A stretch of DNA of 64,000 nt, taken from Acanthopleura granulata. Its lineage: Eukaryota > Mollusca > Polyplacophora > Chitonida > Chitonidae. The stretch spans positions 18,430,120 through 18,494,119 of the forward strand of contig JABBOT010000002.1 of NCBI GenBank assembly GCA_016165875.1, read 5' to 3'. Positions 58,848-64,000 of this stretch are shown piece by piece. The position numbers were made by a program, and so were the translations under genes. Below the pieces are notes generated by a model. That model was not told the DNA's origin, did not search any database, and saw only the letters and a list, made by a program, of their open reading frames with translations. Numbering within the stretch: position 1 is the stretch's first letter; every line of letters starts with the position of its first letter.

Positions 58848-61800
58848 TCACGCATAAGAACATTTCTGCGTGACTGGGAAAACAGAATTATTGCATGCAA
58901 GTGGACTTTTGGATTGAGCCAGATATCCGTTCAGGATCTTCTAGTCTGTCATATTCTCTACAGTGGGCATCTGTTGAAAGCCGTGCACTGTTCAATTAAT
59001 AGAAATCAATTGTAGGCCGGACTTTTGTAGACAGTCACTAGACACGGTAAACTTCGTCTAGACGAGACATTTTCGAAGAGTTAAATTATGGACATTTAAT
59101 TCATGAAAGATCACTTGCAAGTATACAGGCTCTTCAAAAACTGTTTATATTTTCCTTACACACTTAAGTTGAAATAAGCTAATAATTTACGAGGTAATTT
59201 CTTGTTGATGATGGTGCACCCAAGTAAAGAACAACTTTAGCAGGTTCCCGAGAATACCTTTTTCCAACCAGCAGGCAAGTATAATCTATATATATGATGA
59301 AATTCCCAATTAGAGGAATATCGTCCCTACAATTTTAGCTCCTGCGATTAAACTCATTAAACCACAGCCAAATATACGTTTGCATTTGAATAAAACATGA
59401 AAACATGGAGATTTAAGAACATATCGCGTTGCACAAGACATAAAACCTCTTCATATATTGTGTAACATTCCATGGAAAATCAGTACATGGGCAGAAACGA
59501 AATTGTTTATATCCTGTACATATCAGCCTATTCCAATAACTGCAAAAGGATTTTCTCACTGTTTTGATAGAAAATAATGCAGGAAGTGCGCAGGTGCGTG
59601 CCGAAACGGAAACTAACTTCCTTAAGCTTTTTCAAATACTTCTCAGACAAGAGAAAACACGCGCAAACATCTTTCTCATAAGAAAAACACGATAAACAAA
59701 CACATGAAAACAGTTGTAAAAGCACGTGTCACGAAATGAATTACCGTGGATTCCTGGCACCCAAAATAATAATGGCGCTTACTCAACATGCTTACAGGAA
59801 TTAGGGAAGAAACACCTGATAACCTTATTTATATATAATGTTATAGGTCCAGATCTTACCCTACCCTTTGGTGGGGAATGTTCTAAGCAAATGGGTTACG
59901 TTTTCTCGACGCTTTTAGAGAAAACAAACTCACAGAAGGCAGCACGTGTCCAGCAGTTGTTCAAATATTGCGCAATCAATATCACTCGAATGTGCACTCA
60001 TCATTAAGGCTGATTTAGCTCTCCTTTAATTTGACACAACATATATCTTCGGTGAATTGTGGCACCCCCTGGAGAGGGGTGTACAAAAACCAGTAACGCT
60101 TTTTAGATTGCGCTATCTAAGTTAAATTTTTTCGTAGCGGAATAACAATTATTCTGATTTACAATTAGGAATCAGTATAGATACATCAACGAAGGAATCT
60201 GTCGTCAATGGTTCACTCAAAGCTAATTTTTTCTAAAAAGCGAAACAAGTACATTAGCTTGATGACAACAGGCAATGGCTTCATAGTTGTGAAGAAGAAT
60301 TACAGGGAGGGTGGGCTGTTGATGCTGTCATTGAAACAAGAATTAAAACAAGCAAACGAATACATACTTGCTTCGTTTTCATATTTTTTATTCCAGTCCT
60401 GGAGTGAATTTCTACCTTGCTGTGTACATTTCATAACCAGGAACATTTAACAAGGAATTGTTACACATATGATTCATAAACATTTTGTTCATTTTCATTC
60501 TATTGCGAACAATATCGAGTATAATATTACTCACTTTATTTGCTCATCAAATAATAATCAGTAACATTTGTCTGTTCCGACCTATTTCAGGAAACTCGCT
60601 GATCTGCTGCCTGATAACTGAGAGCACACTCTCGGGAATGAGATAACACAGGATCGTAATTACGGTTAGAGAGTTAGCCCACCACTGTCCTTGTCAGCAA
60701 TGATGATCCTATAGTGTACTTTTAATTAGGCTAAGCAAATAAATAATGAAGTCTTCATCATCGTATTAAATGCACATAATAGTTCGTTTAAAGATTACTA
60801 ACACGTACCATAATTTGACCAAAGCACAATCATGCCCAGTCAGAGCTCATGTTGAGAGGCAAATCTGTCCAGGCCCCGGATATTGGCCTCTGGTTAATAA
60901 TTCGATAATCCCGTGCCAAAGGAGCCACACGTGTCTTTCATCACTGAATTGCAAGTTGTATCTTTTGCACATGAACTATACTGGGTATTCGTGTGTAGTA
61001 GAGATATAAAACAATGAATAAACTATTATGGATTTGACTCACAGAGGCAATATCTGAGCCATGATTTGTAGAGAACATCGTTAGATTGAAACAGAATATT
61101 CAAAATCAACAACACGTTTATATTAATAAAAAGGATGCATAGCATTGCGTATTCTAATCATTATATGTTACATTAGTTATTATACTAATCTTGTTTCCCG
61201 TTGGTCTTTCCTTAATACTTTGCAAAACCTTACGTGCAACAATCACATGGTTACAAAGTAATGTGGCACGTTCACCAGGCAGTATGCAAAGATTTCGTGT
61301 GTTTGTTCTAAAGGGTTATCTTCCTCCCTCGCTCTCTATTGTCCATGTGTTTGTAAACAATTGGGGGGCGGCTTGCTCTGCAAGCGATGACGTGCAGGAT
61401 CAGCAATTCAGGGCTTCAGCGAGGGAAGTTTTTTCAATTCATTTTTTTCCACTTTTTTCTCGAGAAGAGATTTTTAGCGAGTGCTCAGCACTCGTTGAAC
61501 ATCACATCTCTCCAGCTCAGAATTCCTGATATCCCTTCCCACAGCGCGCATTATACGTATATTGTACTCTGACTTTTGCACATGTCTGTGGCTCTTGTGA
61601 TAAAAAACAACTGACTTACACCAATCCGAGTGTGGAACCAGTGGCCTCACAATCAACAATATATGTCAACAGTCTCGACCATTATTAGGTCAACCGGCTT
61701 TGCACAAAAATATGACGTATCTGACGAACTCTCAGCTAGGTATAAAGACGAACTCTCAGCTAGGTAAAAAGGCATGTTCGCTGTCTGCTGTTTTCTTTCT

Positions 61801-61909
61801 ATGATAACCTGTTGGCTCGATGAATTAAACAGGTGCCGTGTATAATACCATGAAGACTCTGCTGTACCGTACACGGCGGTTCTACAGTGATCAAGGGGGA
61901 CTGTTTAAA
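58848..61909. other. Unassigned stretch
   Basis: No element recognised apart from the small duplication at 61724-61771. Plus frames 59726-60007, 60208-60450 and 61191-61529 have no recognised domain. Confidence 0.4.
61724..61771 (+). repeat. Two-copy tandem duplication, 24 bp
   Basis: 'gaactctcagctaggta' occurs twice in direct order, with only terminal differences. Confidence 0.9.
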
Positions 61910-62312
61910 GCATTTTCCAGGAGGAAATGCGTTCTTTTACTACCATGTGTAAACCTGTCTGTGTGTTATGGATTTGACGTAATGGTCACATAGGATTTTA
62001 TTGTCTGCCGTGTAATGCCCTAACAGTGTTTGCGTGCAATTAGCTAGTGAGGGGTATTACCACGTCCACCGGGCAGGATAGCACTTCTACTGGAGCTCTA
62101 TTCAAACAATAGCTCATCAGCAATCCGAGAGAGTGAATCACCGAATCAGGTACTGCTAGTTGGTGTGGTATGTACATGAAGGGCATAAACTTCATACCAA
62201 CGCAAACACCTTAGGGTTAATTAATTTGTTACAAGCTATGGATTGTTTACCAGGTGGCGCTTGTTTCAAGTTATCTCGTGTGATATAGTTAATGGATTGC
62301 AATCAGTAATGA
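61910..62312 (+). repeat. Dispersed repeat Q, copy 2
   Basis: Partner of 43937-44377. The shared order of anchors is described there. Confidence 0.7.
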
Positions 62313-62349
62313 TGCTTGATATATCAGCCTTGTATATATGAAAACATTT

Positions 62350-62962
62350 GTTAAGGGCAACTGAATTGGAACGCTCAGTGATTATGTCTCAACCAAATTA
62401 GTTTTCATTTTATGTCTGCCTATGCAAACGGATGTAAGGGTAACACTATCGGAGAGGAAAAATGAAAAACAAATGACTTGTTTAACTCTCAAACCGCGAT
62501 TGGCCTTACACAAGATCAAAGAAAGAAACACAAAAATGCTTGAAGGAGTTCATTGCATATATTTCAACAAAATAGACAAATAGTACCACTGACAATGATA
62601 TACAAAACAATACAGTCAATTACAAAAATATATAGTCTCCCACTGATGACAGGATCCAAAACCGGGTGGAATATTCCGGCTACCAAAGGCGAGTCATTCC
62701 ACGTAAATATAAAATCCACAGTCCTTGGGAATTCTCAGATCGAAGGATGACAATCCTGTAAGTGACAAACAGAAAGTGTGCCGACGATGGTTGTAATATT
62801 CGACTCCCCGGCAAGGTACAACTGTACAGGACAGACGGGAGGCCAATAGCGTCCGTGATGCCAAGTTGGCGATGTACGTTTTAGTCCAAGGAAATATACA
62901 CAAAGTCACTTTCAGAGTAACTGTAATGTAATGTAATGTACGTGATCACACAAAGAGGCAGT
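62350..62962 (-). mobile_element. LTR-like element, copy D, truncated
   Basis: Minus strand: ends CCTTAACA at 62350, like copy A. It matches copy A through 'gaacaagccatttgttt'-type sequence near 62470, 'cggaatattccacccgg' near 62670 and 'ccaaggactgtggattt' near 62725. The homology stops near 62962, just before the GC-rich inverted repeat at 62968, so the TATA-bearing half is missing inside the window. It is likely interrupted by that element, and the rest may lie beyond it. Confidence 0.65.
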
Positions 62963-62967
62963 AGCAC

Positions 62968-63135
62968 CGTTTACACTGTCAGTATTCAGCCGCGTCGACC
63001 CAGGCACGGCAGAAAACTGCGTCATGTAAACGGGTAAAGCGGACTCGGAACCGTGCCAGTTTTGACCGAGCCGAACCCAGCAACAAGTGGTGGGCTCGGC
63101 CCGGGTCGAGCACGGCTGGGTGAACAGTGTAAACG
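62968..63135. mobile_element. GC-rich inverted-repeat end of a DNA transposon or MITE
   Basis: The 12-mer CGTTTACACTGT (62968-62979) is repeated inverted as ACAGTGTAAACG (63124-63135). The 168 bp in between are unusually GC-rich, with repeated motifs of the type 'ggcacggc', 'accgtgcc', 'cccgggtcgagcacgg' and a copy of 'gtaaacggg' at 63028. Such subterminal clusters are typical of transposon ends. Directly downstream is a Myb/SANT-like frame, so it may be the 5' end of a Harbinger-like element. The element class is inference. Confidence 0.5.
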
Positions 63136-63260
63136 TATCACCGGGTCCGGCACGCTGTACTAGACTAACTGCGCATGCGAGTTTATAGGTTTCTGCTTGA
63201 GCTTTCTCTTCTTTCATTTCCAGCGACCTCACGTTTTTTTTCAGTTCTTATTCAAATATA

Positions 63261-63640
63261 ATGTCAACACAACGAGGGGCGACCTGGTATAAACAGGAAA
63301 CTGAAGAGCTGATTGCTTTCTGGAGCGACGAGATCCTGCAGGCGCAACCAGAAAGCGCTCGCCACAATCACAAGATCTTCCAACAAATTAGTTAAAAAAA
63401 AAAATCAAAACACTCAAGAAGAAGTACAGAGAAGTCCTGGATAGTAACAAGAGGTCGGGAAAGGGACGGAAGGACTGGGAGTTTTTTGGAGAAGATCCTG
63501 GGCAAACGGATCCATGTCAAGGCCTTCAGTCCTGCTGGAATCGGCACAGAATACACCGAGGGATTCACAGACTCCCGGATCATCATCACAGGACGATGGA
63601 GCCCTTTCTGAACACAATGATGACCTATCCAGTTACGGTA
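63261..63640 (+). pseudogene. Broken Myb/SANT-like (MADF-like) DNA-binding domain gene, PIF/Harbinger-type
   Basis: The first part (63261-63395, 44 codons) begins with an ATG and has the helix signature 'W...ETEELIAFWSDE', typical of Myb/SANT-like domains. It ends at a stop next to an 11-base A run (63394-63404). A second frame from 63404 continues with the family's later helix, 'IKTLKKKYREVLDSN', then 'SGKGRKDWEFF'. About 20 residues expected between the two parts are missing, and the frame changes. After a T6 run at 63482-63487 further frame changes are needed to follow the conserved-looking tail ('SRPSVLLESAQN', 'SSQDDGALSE'). A donor-like G|GTAAAT follows at 63638. It is therefore a pseudogene or a badly degraded transposon gene. 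Such proteins are the second ORF of PIF/Harbinger transposons and are also found as host genes; no transposase is visible before the window ends. Confidence 0.6.
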
Positions 63641-64000
63641 AATGTTGGTTAATTATATGCTGTTTAGTTTACTAACACACTGATCCATGATTTGGAAGCG
63701 ATTGTTTTAATATGTGGCACAATGTGAATTTGTGAAATTTATTTGGAGCTTTCACTAGTGACTCTGTTTTCAAGGTAATCAGTGGATAATTAAATTTAAA
63801 ATTTTACTGTCTGAGGCATAGCTAATTCTTCGAACTAGGACGAATTAGTGACATTCGTCCAAGTAATTCCTAATATTTTTGCACCAGTTTACAAAGGCCT
63901 AAATCAATTATATTGTGTTGAATGTAATTATATTTTTCCTGCTAAGCCCCTCAGTTCACTGGGCTAAGGTTAATTTGGAGAACAAACCCTCCAAATAAGG
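63641..64000. other. Unassigned window edge
   Basis: No feature recognised. If the preceding pseudogene belongs to a transposon, this would be its interior or intron. Confidence 0.4.

Overview
This window is eukaryotic, repeat-rich, AT-rich intergenic or intronic DNA, most likely from a marine lophotrochozoan, probably a mollusc. The main clue is a family of tRNA-derived SINEs with a conserved GC-rich body and a tail reading 'GCGTAAAACACCAATCAAATAAATAAAT'-like (in several diverged forms). I recognise this as the MetaSINE type common in molluscs and related phyla. A second tRNA-headed SINE family has a tail of the form 'ACGACGTTA(A/G)A(C/T)CCCAAACGCTCACTC', which also suggests a mollusc. I see no operons, ribosome binding sites, rRNA, bona fide tRNA gene, CRISPR array or complete protein-coding gene. 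Most open frames are short chance frames, and only four places have even weak signs of coding.

Layout. 0-12.5 kb: mostly featureless, with three MetaSINE copies (2792, 7671, 11195), an (AT)n tract, a T30 run, and a 967-bp solo-LTR-like element with a TATA box (11524-12490). 12.5-24.5 kb: a possible eroded gene or exon pair (13.1-13.95 kb), an internally deleted SINE (14.4 kb), degenerate minisatellite DNA (14.66-16.28 kb), and a 380-bp tandem duplication (23.5-24.2 kb). 24.5-36.3 kb: a possible secreted LRR-type N-terminal exon (27993), a ~32-bp minisatellite of about 17 units, an inverted pair of ~265-bp repeats (29.9 and 34.3 kb), two copies of the second SINE, a second LTR copy, and a duplicated SINE-containing block (31.9 and 35.2 kb). 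36.3-46.5 kb: sparse, with one SINE of the second family, one member of a ~420-bp repeat (43.9 kb) and perfect hairpins. 46.5-52.7 kb: an old, non-coding local segmental duplication. 52.7-64 kb: dense transposable elements. These are several MetaSINEs with clear target-site duplications, a long palindromic MITE in two copies plus a half copy, a third and fourth LTR copy, the second ~420-bp repeat, and at the right edge a GC-rich inverted repeat next to a broken Myb/SANT-like coding region of the kind carried by PIF/Harbinger DNA transposons.

The interest of the window lies in transposable-element history: nesting order, several apparently undescribed non-autonomous families, and the question of whether any of the few protein-like frames are real exons. 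All family assignments come from reading motifs, with no database search.
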